A DNA stretch of 64,000 nt from positions 806,001 through 870,000 of the forward strand of contig NZ_PIQF01000001.1 in the NCBI RefSeq assembly GCF_003987275.1, read 5' to 3'. Below the pieces are notes generated by a model that had not been told where the DNA came from, did not search any database, and saw nothing but the letters and a program-made list of their open reading frames with translations. Every line of letters begins with the position of its first letter. The first letter of the stretch is position 1. This DNA is from Idiomarina seosinensis. Its GTDB lineage: Bacteria > Pseudomonadota > Gammaproteobacteria > Enterobacterales > Alteromonadaceae. Made by a program: the position numbers and the translations under genes. Shown piece after piece: positions 20,005-28,571 of the stretch.

Positions 20005-21192
20005 TTATTGCGCTCCCTGAGCAGTAATCACTGCTTCTTCTTTGCTCATTCGTGCGGGCCAATACATTAAACCACTGCGGCCAATGACAATTTTCTCATT
20101 TTGTAACGGAATAATATCGGTTAACACTGAGCTACTTGGGTGCCTGTGCTCAGTTGCATTTAGCTCAGTATCCAATTCTACAATCACACCTGAGTTCCCT
20201 ACCAGCCACTGATGTCCATCTCTATCACTGAAACCAGCTGATAAATTAACGTCAACTGCAGAGTCTACTTGTTGGTAGCTGTCGCCTAAGTCGTTGGAGT
20301 AAAATAAGTTTCCTCTCAAGCCATAGACCCAGAGCCGGTCCTGATTATCAAAGTGAGCACCAAAAAACGAGCCCTGATAAGGTGGCGCCACTGCTTCCCA
20401 ACTATTACCTGAGTCTTTACTGCGATAAGCCGTTCCGGCTTCTCCGGCGATATACAGCTGCTGCTGACTAGCGGTAATAGCGTTAAGGTGAAAGCCATTG
20501 GGATTATCCAGTCGGTCATTCAGCAACTGCCAGTTTTGCCCGCCGTCATCGGTTCTGACAATCGTGTTGTAAGCACCAACGGCAATCGCGGTTTGTTTAT
20601 TAATGGCGACGATATCCAAAAATGGCTTAGTTGGCCCGCTTTCTTGCTTGGCTTGTTGTACTGTCTCTAACTGAAACTTAGCGGTATCCAGATCCCACTC
20701 TAAATCGCCGACTTCGGCATCTTCTGCTGTTTCTAGTTGCTGCTCCAGTTCAGAAACTTGCTGCTTATAAAAAGCGATTTCTAAATCCAATAGCCGAAAC
20801 CCGTCGAGTACCCGCTGCCAACTTTTACCGCCGTCTTTGGTTTTTAGCAGCACCCCGTGATGACCCGTTGCCCAACCGATTTGCTCATTGAAAAACTGAA
20901 CACTGGTTAGGAGAACACTGGTCGGAACAGACGCCTGTTGCCATGTGTTACCATCACTTTCACGATGGATAATATTACCGTGGGCGCCAACAGCGACAAG
21001 TTTGTCGCCTGCAGCTGCAATTTCAATAAGTGCTGATTGTTTTATTTTTTCTACTTTTGCTGTAATTGCCGGTGCTTCAATCACGTCGTACTCGGCGGCA
21101 GAACCTGTATCAGTACTGCCTTCCTGTGCGATTGCATTCATGCTCAGCAGTCCTGTGAGCAACAACCCGACATGGGTTGGGGACAAACGCAT
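20005..21192 (-). CDS. YCF48/BNR-repeat periplasmic protein
   Basis: Exported beta-propeller-like protein, 395 residues, with a signal peptide ending near SMNAIAQEG. Repeats of the type GWATGHHGVLLKTKDGGKSWQ, AVGAYNTIVRTDDGGQNWQ and YIAGEAGTAYRSKDSGNSWE are YCF48/Asp-box blades. A coiled-coil insert with many Glu/Gln residues sits at about residues 145-185. It is transcribed directly before the MMPL exporter gene, and it probably forms the periplasmic partner of the exporter (inference from gene order). Confidence 0.85.
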   Translation of the reverse strand: MRLSPTHVGLLLTGLLSMNAIAQEGSTDTGSAAEYDVIEAPAITAKVEKIKQSALIEIAAAGDKLVAVGAHGNIIHRESDGNTWQQASVPTSVLLTSVQFFNEQIGWATGHHGVLLKTKDGGKSWQRVLDGFRLLDLEIAFYKQQVSELEQQLETAEDAEVGDLEWDLDTAKFQLETVQQAKQESGPTKPFLDIVAINKQTAIAVGAYNTIVRTDDGGQNWQLLNDRLDNPNGFHLNAITASQQQLYIAGEAGTAYRSKDSGNSWEAVAPPYQGSFFGAHFDNQDRLWVYGLRGNLFYSNDLGDSYQQVDSAVDVNLSAGFSDRDGHQWLVGNSGVIVELDTELNATEHRHPSSSVLTDIIPLQNEKIVIGRSGLMYWPARMSKEEAVITAQGAQ

Positions 21193-21355
21193 GGAACCTC
21201 CTGCTTACCTAAGATGTCATAGGATTGTATAAGGTTAAGAATATTTGAAAACCTTTTTTGTCCAATTTCTCGCTTTTTTTCATTAAACTATTGCCTGACA
21301 GGTCAAACCTCTGGCAAAGTGGAGAACGAAAGTAGAACAACAAGGAAAAAATACA

Positions 21356-22708
21356 ATGAACAAACTGATGCTCAAAGCTGGTGTTTTTGCCCTATCGGTC
21401 ATTTCCGCTAGCGTTGCCGCAAAAGTGAGTCCCGATGAAGCAGCACGCTTAGGCCAAGACCTAACGCCAATTGGTGCAGAAAAGGCAGCTAACGCAGACG
21501 GCTCTATCCCGGCATGGAGTGGCGGATATTCAGACAGTAGTGTTGATCAGGTACGTGGGACTAACCCATTTGCCGATGATAAAATTCTGTTTACCATCAC
21601 TAGCTCAAACTTAAACGAATATCGCGATAACCTGACACCAGGCCAAATCGCTATGTTCGAGAAGTATCCTGACTATAAAATGAATGTTTATCAGACTCGT
21701 CGTACTGCGACTTACCCTGACGAGTTATGGCCAAAAATTCAAAAAAATGCTGAAAACGCAGAGCTGGTTGCTGGCGGTAATGGTATTCAAGACTACGAGA
21801 CAACCACTATCCCCTTCCCAATTCCAGAATCTGGCGTAGAAGCTGTATGGAACCATATTACTCGCTTCCGCGGCGGTGCTGTGACACGTCACGTTGCGCA
21901 GTTCCCAGTGTTGTCTAACGGCGACTTCGTGCCAGTTGAACTGAAAGAAACTCTGGTATTTCCTGAGTACCTGGCAACGGGTCGCGAAGAAGCTGACGAC
22001 AACGTACTGTTTTACTTCTTGCAGGAAGTAGAAGCCCCTGCACGTCTGACAGGAACAGTACTATTAGTACACGAAACCATCAACCAGGTTAAAGAAGGCC
22101 GTCGCGCGTGGATTTATAACGCCGGTCAGCGTCGTGTTCGCCGCGCACCTAACGTAGCCTATGATGGACCAGGTACTGCCTCTGACGGCTTACGTACATC
22201 TGATAACCTGGATATGTACAATGGCGCGCCGGATAAGTACAACTGGGAGTTAAAGGGTAAAAAAGAAGTCTATATCCCTTACAACAACTACGAGATCATG
22301 AACCCTGAGCTGGATTATGACGATATTATCCAGGAAGGCCACATGAATCAGGATCTTATCCGTTATGAGAAGCACCGTGTTTGGGAAGTTGAAGGTACGC
22401 TGAAAGACGGCGAGCGTCACATCTATTCAAAACGCACGATGTATCTTGATGAAGACACCTGGACCGCATCTATTGTTGACCACTACGACGGTCGTGGCGA
22501 ACTATGGCGCGTAGGTGAGGCGATTAACACCCAGTTTTACAATGTAAACGTGCCGTGGATGGCTGCCGAAGCGTTGTATGACTTAAGTTCAGGTCGTTAC
22601 ATCTCGTTAGGCTTAGCCAACGAAGAGAGTGAATACATGATTTGGGATATCGAGCCTGAGCGCGAAGACTTCAGCACCAACGCATTACGTCGCGCTGGTA
22701 TCCGTTAA
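21356..22708 (+). CDS. DUF1329 outer-membrane-lipoprotein-sorting-fold protein
   Basis: Periplasmic protein of 450 residues with a signal peptide ending ASVAAK. DUF1329 proteins adopt a LolB/LolA-like fold. Characteristic segments here are LGQDLTPIGAEKAANADGSI, AWIYNAGQRRVRRAPNVAYD and IYSKRTMYLDEDTW. It diverges from the YCF48-MMPL pair and probably forms one lipid-handling system with it. The DUF1302 porin-like gene that often accompanies this set is absent here. A clean terminator follows. Confidence 0.88.
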   Translation: MNKLMLKAGVFALSVISASVAAKVSPDEAARLGQDLTPIGAEKAANADGSIPAWSGGYSDSSVDQVRGTNPFADDKILFTITSSNLNEYRDNLTPGQIAMFEKYPDYKMNVYQTRRTATYPDELWPKIQKNAENAELVAGGNGIQDYETTTIPFPIPESGVEAVWNHITRFRGGAVTRHVAQFPVLSNGDFVPVELKETLVFPEYLATGREEADDNVLFYFLQEVEAPARLTGTVLLVHETINQVKEGRRAWIYNAGQRRVRRAPNVAYDGPGTASDGLRTSDNLDMYNGAPDKYNWELKGKKEVYIPYNNYEIMNPELDYDDIIQEGHMNQDLIRYEKHRVWEVEGTLKDGERHIYSKRTMYLDEDTWTASIVDHYDGRGELWRVGEAINTQFYNVNVPWMAAEALYDLSSGRYISLGLANEESEYMIWDIEPEREDFSTNALRRAGIR

Positions 22709-22737
22709 GATTCGGTTGATACCCTGTTAAACAAACC

Positions 22738-22765
22738 AAAAAAGGCCTCATTCGAGGCCTTTTTT
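22738..22765 (+). terminator. Intrinsic terminator after the DUF1329 gene
   Basis: GGCCTC (22744-22749) and GAGGCC (22754-22759) with a 4-nt loop, extended by A6/T6 to a 12-bp stem with a U-tract. It is near-symmetric and may also serve the convergent gene at 22791. Confidence 0.88.
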
Positions 22766-22790
22766 CTGTCCAGGGAAGGACAATATGGTG

Positions 22791-23675
22791 TTAGTCTTTC
22801 CAGTCGCCAGCCAACTTGTCTAACCGTGCGAGTAAGCTTGAAGTATCCCAGCGACCTCCTCCCATGGCCTGCACTTCGCCATAAAATTGATCCAGCAGTG
22901 CAGTGACTGGTAACGCTGCCCCGCGCCTTTCTGCTTCTTTTAATGCAATGCCTAAATCCTTGCGCATCCAGTTAACAGCAAAACCATGCTCGTATTCCTG
23001 ATCCCACATGGTCCGATAGCGGTTAGCCAATTGCCATGAGCCAGCAGAACCTGCGTTCACTGCTTCAACTAATCTATCCGGGTCGAGTCCAACCTTGCGT
23101 GCAAGGTGTAACCCCTCAGAAACCCCTTGCACCACATTAGCGATACAAATCTGATTAACCATTTTAGCCAGTTGTCCGCTACCTGCAGGGCCCATTAAAA
23201 CACGAGTCTTAGCATAGCATTTAAGCACCTTTTCCGCTTTATCAAAGGTCTCTTGCTCACCACCGACCATAGTCGTCATAACACCATTTTCGGCGCCAGC
23301 CTGGCCACCAGAAACCGGAGCATCCAAAAACTCGCCACCCTTTTCTCGCACTGCCAGGTCCAGCTCTTTGGCAAGTTCCGCTGACGCGGTGGTGTGGTCG
23401 ATAACAATCGCGCCTTGCTTAAGATTGTTTAACAGCCCGTCATTACCATAAAAGACACTTCGTACATCGTCATCGTTACCAACGCAGACCATCACAAAAT
23501 CACTGTCTTTAGCAGCCGCTGCGGGTGTTTCTGCAGAGCGTCCCTGATATTCACTCACCCACTGTTCTGCTTTGGTTTCTGTGCGGTTATAAACACACAC
23601 ATCAAATCCAGCATGTTGCAAATGACGGGCCATGGGGTAGCCCATAACGCCCAAACCAATAAATGTACATTTCAT
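22791..23675 (-). CDS. NAD(P)-dependent beta-hydroxyacid dehydrogenase (3-hydroxyisobutyrate dehydrogenase family)
   Basis: 294 residues. N-terminal Rossmann fold CTFIGLGVMGYPMARHL; family signature DAPVSGGQAGAENG; the catalytic lysine is in GSGQLAKMVNQI; C-terminal helical dimerisation domain. Members act on 3-hydroxyisobutyrate, tartronate semialdehyde or succinic/glyoxylate semialdehyde, and the sequence does not distinguish these. No valine-degradation genes are adjacent. It is 14 bp downstream of a lipid kinase gene. Confidence 0.88.
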   Translation of the reverse strand: MKCTFIGLGVMGYPMARHLQHAGFDVCVYNRTETKAEQWVSEYQGRSAETPAAAAKDSDFVMVCVGNDDDVRSVFYGNDGLLNNLKQGAIVIDHTTASAELAKELDLAVREKGGEFLDAPVSGGQAGAENGVMTTMVGGEQETFDKAEKVLKCYAKTRVLMGPAGSGQLAKMVNQICIANVVQGVSEGLHLARKVGLDPDRLVEAVNAGSAGSWQLANRYRTMWDQEYEHGFAVNWMRKDLGIALKEAERRGAALPVTALLDQFYGEVQAMGGGRWDTSSLLARLDKLAGDWKD

Positions 23676-23689
23676 GGTGTTTTTCTCCT

Positions 23690-24538
23690 TTATTCTGATT
23701 TTTGTGTCCTAACACGACAGCGCACTCTGGATACACAAGCGACTGCCTCAGTACCGACATCCTGATAGAGTTCACCGTCAATCTCTAAGGCCGCCGGTTT
23801 TATAATGAAGTTATCAGCTTGCTCTATGGTCACTAACGGATGTTTCTCGTGTTTACCGCTAAGTACCGCCCACAGCACCCCTAAGAGTTTTAATTTAGGA
23901 GCAGGCGCAACGCTGACACGGGTCAAATTACCATCCTGACGGGCAGCCATTGGCGCTAACTTTATGCCACCGCCTAAGTATCGCCCCACTAGTACTGATT
24001 GCAATACTGGCGCGTTGCTTTTAACCGGCCGATAACGACACCACCAACCGAGCACACCGACTAAGTAACTCAACCGACCAAACCACTTTTTTTGCTGCAA
24101 CGACTGGCTCTGCACCAAGTCAGCCGGCAAACCAACACTAACAGCGTTAACAAACCGAATGCCGTTAACCTCGCCAATATCAAGCTGTCGATGACTAAGC
24201 TCGGTCTCGTCACGCATACGCCAGTCAAGCTTATTTAACCCGCAATCGCGCGCGAAATCATTACCCGTTCCACAAGGAATCACTGAAATGATTAACCGCT
24301 GCGCTTGTTCCTCAGTCAGCTGATTAACCAACCAATGTAAACTGCCGTCCCCCGCCAGTAACACAACTTCGTTCGCCCGTTCCAAATATCTGTGCAACTG
24401 TAAAATATCAATGTCTTTCTCTGGACTTATAATCAACCGAAGAACCGGCTGGCGACATTGTTCAAACCATTTACAATAACGTCTGCTCCAGTATTTAGAG
24501 CGACGACTTGCTGTGTGTTCAATTAACAATATTGTCAT
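23690..24538 (-). CDS. Diacylglycerol kinase-family lipid kinase
   Basis: DAGK catalytic-domain protein (YegS/LCB5-like), about 282 residues. The nucleotide-binding GDGSLHWLVNQL and the IPCGTGNDFARDCGL motif are visible, and the C-terminal part ends with the FIIKPAALEIDGEL segment. I start at ATG 24538, which has an AGGG upstream; a GTG nine bases earlier is in frame but poorly spaced. It is cytoplasmic or peripheral membrane; the substrate (diacylglycerol, sphingoid-like lipid) is unknown. Confidence 0.85.
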   Translation of the reverse strand: MTILLIEHTASRRSKYWSRRYCKWFEQCRQPVLRLIISPEKDIDILQLHRYLERANEVVLLAGDGSLHWLVNQLTEEQAQRLIISVIPCGTGNDFARDCGLNKLDWRMRDETELSHRQLDIGEVNGIRFVNAVSVGLPADLVQSQSLQQKKWFGRLSYLVGVLGWWCRYRPVKSNAPVLQSVLVGRYLGGGIKLAPMAARQDGNLTRVSVAPAPKLKLLGVLWAVLSGKHEKHPLVTIEQADNFIIKPAALEIDGELYQDVGTEAVACVSRVRCRVRTQKSE

Positions 24539-24550
24539 TGCAGCCACACC

Positions 24551-25333
24551 CTATTCATTAGGCTTCTCGATTAACCAATGTTGATAACGACCAAGGTCGC
24601 GAAAAGGAGACACCTGATTGTATTGAAGTTCTAACTCCAGCAACTCATCGAACCGACGTTGATGCTCAATATCACGCAGATAATCGTGGAAACAGCGGAC
24701 ACCTGTCTTACTCTTTATTGTTAACCCTTCAGCTAACAACCAATCTTCGACCTGTGCTGGATCACGGGGCGTTTGCGGGCTTAGTCGGACCGTCTTTTTA
24801 ACCTTTAAGTCCCGGGCAATATAATCAAAGTTCCCATAAACAGCGTTGGCCATCAGTTGGGCGTTACGGTTAAAAAACATTAACGACAGCGTGGCACCGG
24901 GCTTTAACAACTGACTAAGCTGGCTTATTGCAGCAGCACCATCTTCAACCCATTCCAACATAGCGTGGCATAGCACCAAAGAAAATTGCTGTGCAGGAAG
25001 TTGTTCAGTCAGTTTATCCAGCGGGGCAACCAAGTATTGGGCATGACGTGCCAACCCAAGCTGCTGATGACGCTGTTGCGCTTCCACGACCATCTGCTCT
25101 GAAATGTCGGTATGTACCACCCGGTGTTCACGCTCTAAAAACCATTCGTTAACTTGTCCGAGTCCGGCTCCCACATCTAACAGCGAACATTTAGCACCGT
25201 TAATAAAAGGCTCTAAATCGCGCTTTAAAACGGCCATGCGGAGACGCCCTTTGGTGCTACCATAGATGTTTTCAGCAAACTTTTTGCTGATTCCGGAAAA
25301 GTCGCCGCGCGATGTTTTGTTCCGATTATTCAT
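24551..25333 (-). CDS. cmoM: tRNA 5-carboxymethoxyuridine methyltransferase CmoM
   Basis: SAM-dependent methyltransferase that methylates cmo5U34 in tRNA. 260 residues, like E. coli CmoM (formerly SmtA). N-terminal KFAENIYGSTKGRLR, glycine loop LLDVGAGLGQV, the LCHAMLEWVEDG segment, LSLMFFNRNAQLMANAVYGN and GVRCFHDYLRD match the E. coli protein block by block. It overlaps the preceding NIF3 gene by 4 bp, so the two are probably co-transcribed. Confidence 0.92.
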   Translation of the reverse strand: MNNRNKTSRGDFSGISKKFAENIYGSTKGRLRMAVLKRDLEPFINGAKCSLLDVGAGLGQVNEWFLEREHRVVHTDISEQMVVEAQQRHQQLGLARHAQYLVAPLDKLTEQLPAQQFSLVLCHAMLEWVEDGAAAISQLSQLLKPGATLSLMFFNRNAQLMANAVYGNFDYIARDLKVKKTVRLSPQTPRDPAQVEDWLLAEGLTIKSKTGVRCFHDYLRDIEHQRRFDELLELELQYNQVSPFRDLGRYQHWLIEKPNE

Positions 25334-26088
25334 GCAGGATTGTCGATATCAATAAATTCAACGTCGAGTTGAAACTGCTGTTGCAGGTGTTCACCAAGTG
25401 CCTTTGCGCCATACCGTTCTGTGGCATGATGCCCAGCCGCATAAAATGCCATGCCTTGTTCACGCGCGCTGTGTACTGTTTGTTCAGACACTTCACCGGT
25501 AATAAACGCATCAACTCCTAATGCCGCTGCCTGATCGATAAAACCCTGTCCACCCCCTGTGCACCAGGAAAGCTTTTTAATGGCTCTGTTCGCGCTAACG
25601 TAGCAAGTTAACGGGCGTTCCAGCTTGTGTTCGAGCTGAGCAGCCAAGTCGTCACTATTAGTTTCATCGCAATCACCAATGACTAAAGCACAGCCAGCAT
25701 CATTGCTATCAGCTGGACCTTGAATACGCCAGCCCATCAAGTTCGCCAGCTGGGCGTTGTTGCCCCAGATTGGGTGAACGTCCAACGGCAAGTGATAAGC
25801 CAATAGATTAATATTGTTTTGCAGTAACGTTTTTATTCGCCGCTGCTTCATACCGACGATATTGGCGGGCTCATTTTTCCAAAAATAACCATGATGCACC
25901 AGCACCGTATCAACACCTTTTTCCGCAGCTTTATCGAGCAAGGCCTGACTGGCGGTAACGCCGGTTATAACCCGTTGTATGGTATCAGCACCTTCGACTT
26001 GTAAGCCGTTAGGACAGAAATCTCGAATTGCTGAAACATTTAACTGTTTATTGAGGTAGTCAACCAGTTCGCTACGTGCGATTGCCAT
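25330..26088 (-). CDS. NIF3-family metal-binding protein (YbgI-like)
   Basis: 252-residue NIF3/DUF34 protein. Metal-binding segments are LVHHGYFWKNEP, LLAYHLPLDVHP and the C-terminal GHHATERYG. E. coli YbgI is a toroidal di-metal protein; the name GTP cyclohydrolase I type 2 is used in databases but the activity is not established. The start ATG 26088 has AGGAAAAAGC upstream. Confidence 0.9.
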   Translation of the reverse strand: MAIARSELVDYLNKQLNVSAIRDFCPNGLQVEGADTIQRVITGVTASQALLDKAAEKGVDTVLVHHGYFWKNEPANIVGMKQRRIKTLLQNNINLLAYHLPLDVHPIWGNNAQLANLMGWRIQGPADSNDAGCALVIGDCDETNSDDLAAQLEHKLERPLTCYVSANRAIKKLSWCTGGGQGFIDQAAALGVDAFITGEVSEQTVHSAREQGMAFYAAGHHATERYGAKALGEHLQQQFQLDVEFIDIDNPA

Positions 26089-26231
26089 TGCTTTTTCCTC
26101 TATTTTTACGGTGTATACCCGAGATTCTACCGTAAATTAGACAATAATCCGAAAAAACGGTATAAACACAGGGTTAGCGTAGTTTTTGTACGAATATGTT
26201 ATTTAATCTGATACCGAATAGGAATCATTGA

Positions 26232-26606
26232 ATGAGCAAACTGGACAAAGAAAAAGTACTGGCGGAATTCACCGAAGCTTATAAAAAAGCACACGGTAAA
26301 GAGCCAAAAATTGAGAGCAGCAGCGGCTGGTACAGCGTTGATGGTGGCAAAAATGTTCGTTTAGCTCAGCTAGCGGAAGAAGCAGAACAACTGACTTCTG
26401 GCAAAGCTGATAAACCAGCAGCAAAACAGGCGGCACCGAAAAAAGCGCCGGCCAAGAAGTCAGCCACTAAAAAGCCTGCAGCCAGTAAAGCTAAAGCAGC
26501 TAAAACCAAGACGGTATCTTCGGGCAAAGGCCTAACAGCAAAAGAGCTGTGGAAACAAAAACTGGAAAAAGATGCCGCAGACTGCCGTCTACCGAGAGGC
26601 TCCTAA
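26232..26606 (+). CDS. Small protein with histone H1-like Lys/Ala/Pro tail
   Basis: 124 residues. A compact N-terminal region (about 1-55, MSKLDKEKVLAEFTEAYKKA, then a GWYSVDGGKNVRLAQL turn) is followed by a basic low-complexity stretch (about 60-100) of KKAPAKK/KSATKKPAASKA repeats like the eukaryotic H1 C-terminal tail and bacterial AlgP/HctB-type proteins. A short helical C-terminus (LTAKELWKQKLEKD) ends the protein. Nucleic-acid or nucleoid binding is inferred from composition. It is a single gene with its own terminator. Confidence 0.8.
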   Translation: MSKLDKEKVLAEFTEAYKKAHGKEPKIESSSGWYSVDGGKNVRLAQLAEEAEQLTSGKADKPAAKQAAPKKAPAKKSATKKPAASKAKAAKTKTVSSGKGLTAKELWKQKLEKDAADCRLPRGS

Positions 26607-26629
26607 TTAGAGTTCTTAGGCAATTCGTT

Positions 26630-26666
26630 AAAAAGGCCGTCACGATATTCGTGACGGCCTTTTTTA
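26630..26666. terminator. Bidirectional intrinsic terminator
   Basis: A 15-bp stem, AAAAAGGCCGTCACG (26630-26644) with CGTGACGGCCTTTTT, and a 5-nt loop, with T-runs on both strands; it serves the convergent genes at 26232 and 26667. Confidence 0.92.
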
Positions 26667-26918
26667 TTAAAGTACATCTGGATTTTTACCAGCGACTCTA
26701 TCTATCGGAACTCTAATTTTGCGATAGCGGTAAACCAAGAATTCCGCGCGTTTTAATACCACCTGCTCGGTGCCGAAATCTGCCTGCGACACGAGAAATT
26801 TTTCATTCTCTAATACTTGTTTAACAATACCTAACTTGCCAGCATGCTCTCCGCGCTTAACGAAGATAGTCTGGCCGTTAATTCTCGGGTTGTTATAAGC
26901 AAACGTCGGTCCATTCAT
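26667..26918 (-). CDS. Hypothetical 83-residue basic protein with KOW-like segment
   Basis: Small basic protein opening MNGPTFAYNNPRINGQTIFV. Residues 22-45 (KRGEHAGKLGIVKQVLENEKFLV) resemble a KOW motif: a basic/gly turn followed by G-x-V and hydrophobic strands, as in NusG or ribosomal protein L24. No signal peptide. Co-direction with downstream genes is interrupted by the terminator at 26630. Function unknown; the KOW similarity is by eye. Confidence 0.6.
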   Translation of the reverse strand: MNGPTFAYNNPRINGQTIFVKRGEHAGKLGIVKQVLENEKFLVSQADFGTEQVVLKRAEFLVYRYRKIRVPIDRVAGKNPDVL

Positions 26919-27007
26919 AATTACTGCTTAATCCTCAGAACGCAGAGTGCGGAATTATACGCACTTTATCGGCAGTTAACAGGATTACTTAACAACCCGA
27001 AGTCGGA

Positions 27008-27541
27008 TTATTGCCGACCGATATATAGCGTTATATCACCGACCGGCACTCCAAACTTAGACATTTCAGTTCGATTAATCATGTTGTTTTCATCGATCAG
27101 ATACATCCAGTCGTCAAGCGCTAGTGCCAGCGTGTCACCGTCCATTTCGACTTGCAGTGTATACTGCCAGTTAAGTGCATTACCCGCCGTTGTACCAACA
27201 GCTACACCATCTACATCGCTGGCTCTGCCTTCATAGGTATTAGGACCGGTTTTGGTCAAATGCCAGATTCTCTCTTGAGTGCTCCCGTCAGCATAGTAAA
27301 ACTGCTCTTCCAGTTTACCTTTATTGCCTTCCCAGGTACCGACCATTTCCACCCGAAACCGCTGAATCACATTATCGGAATAGTCTTGCACCGTTCCGTA
27401 AGCGACCAATTCACCGCTAAAGAACTCTTCCAGCTTCAACTCTGGAGTGCGTCCTTTATATTCCTCAATACTAGTGGAACATGCCGTTAATGCTAATAAG
27501 CTAGTGACGGCGACAACTGCCCAACGAGATAAAATATTCAT
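27008..27541 (-). CDS. DUF3833 lipoprotein
   Basis: 177-residue predicted lipoprotein: lipobox LLALTAC with Cys21, then a beta-rich domain with SIEEYKGRTPELKLEEFFSG, the DUF3833 opening. Last gene of the photo-oxidative-stress array, overlapping the chalcone-isomerase-like gene by 4 bp. DUF3833 genes are regularly found with COG2907, DUF1365 and CFA-like genes, which suggests an envelope role in the same lipid pathway; the activity is unknown. Confidence 0.88.
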   Translation of the reverse strand: MNILSRWAVVAVTSLLALTACSTSIEEYKGRTPELKLEEFFSGELVAYGTVQDYSDNVIQRFRVEMVGTWEGNKGKLEEQFYYADGSTQERIWHLTKTGPNTYEGRASDVDGVAVGTTAGNALNWQYTLQVEMDGDTLALALDDWMYLIDENNMINRTEMSKFGVPVGDITLYIGRQ

Positions 27542-28065
27542 TGTTTCTCTCCTACCAATTCCTGGCGTTCACTCTTAAAACGTGAGTCCGGTGACAGCCA
27601 GATTGCCAAAAACTGGTCCGTGAACGTTTTGTTTTCGATGGTGCCCAGCAATTTATCGGCTTGATAAAATTCGGCATATCCCTGGTCGTTTTCGCGCAGC
27701 AACAAACAGTCGCCTTCCTTAATGTCTGGCCAGATAGTATTCAGTTGCTCTAACCATTGTTGCTGCTGCTCATGCTTTAACCCCAGGTCTTGCCATTCTT
27801 CTCCGGTGGTTTCAACCAAATCTGCTGCTTTAATGTCTCGCAGGTAGTTAAGCAATAACGCTTTTTGCTGCTTATCTCGTTGCTCCCAGTCATAGTTGCC
27901 GGTGTCTGTATAGAGGTGTGCGTCGTATACATCCCAAAACACGACACTCAAGCGCGTTTCACCTACTTTTTTTAAACTGTCCGGTAATGACTGCTGACAA
28001 GTTGACGCCCATGCACTCGTCGCAACCAGCGCTGACACCAATACCGTGCTAATACGTCCGATCAT
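27538..28065 (-). CDS. Chalcone-isomerase-like exported protein
   Basis: 175 residues with a signal peptide cut near SAWAS. The LPDSLKKVGETRLSVVFWDVYDAHLYT region is the opening of the bacterial chalcone-isomerase-like domain. Plant chalcone-isomerase-fold relatives bind fatty acids (FAP proteins) or catalyse ring closure; the periplasmic bacterial members have no assigned activity. It overlaps both neighbours by 4 bp, so it is in a tightly coupled operon. Confidence 0.85.
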   Translation of the reverse strand: MIGRISTVLVSALVATSAWASTCQQSLPDSLKKVGETRLSVVFWDVYDAHLYTDTGNYDWEQRDKQQKALLLNYLRDIKAADLVETTGEEWQDLGLKHEQQQQWLEQLNTIWPDIKEGDCLLLRENDQGYAEFYQADKLLGTIENKTFTDQFLAIWLSPDSRFKSERQELVGEKQ

Positions 28066-28571
28066 AGAACCAACCTCTCTCCCGCTTTTGCCTTAAGCGC
28101 GCGACAAAAGAACAACATAAACAGCGACCATACTAATGCGTAGGTAATCACCATTTGTAGCAACGATTCACTATTCCCTGCTTCCAGATTCAGTCCTACC
28201 CAATAACTGAACGGCCCGGAAATCGCCCCCAATAAAGCCGCTAACCATGGCGTTTTCGCTAACCAATCCAAAGCAACGGGCGCCATCGAAGCGAATCCGA
28301 GCCATAAAACAGCTAACCACAGTGGGAATAATCCACCACTGAAGTCAATAGCGCCCGTAGCCGTTGCTATCGCTTCTAACAACAAACCAACTGCAAATAG
28401 CTGTAAAATCAAGCGCAGACGAACTCTTGCCACCCAAACGCTGTATACAACCTGAGCTAACACCAGCGCACCGGTCAGCAGAATATAACTGTCCCGACCT
28501 GCAACAGCACTCAACCAAAGGATATTAAATAGAACAAAACTGATTAATTTATGCTTTATAGAATTAGTCAT
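28062..28571 (-). CDS. DUF2878 integral membrane protein
   Basis: 169 residues forming about five hydrophobic helices, with the N-terminal FVLFNILWLSAVAG and the final FSYWVGLNLEAGNSE segments typical of DUF2878. Inner-membrane location is expected. The gene overlaps the CFA-like gene by 8 bp. Function unknown. Confidence 0.85.
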   Translation of the reverse strand: MTNSIKHKLISFVLFNILWLSAVAGRDSYILLTGALVLAQVVYSVWVARVRLRLILQLFAVGLLLEAIATATGAIDFSGGLFPLWLAVLWLGFASMAPVALDWLAKTPWLAALLGAISGPFSYWVGLNLEAGNSESLLQMVITYALVWSLFMLFFCRALKAKAGERLVL

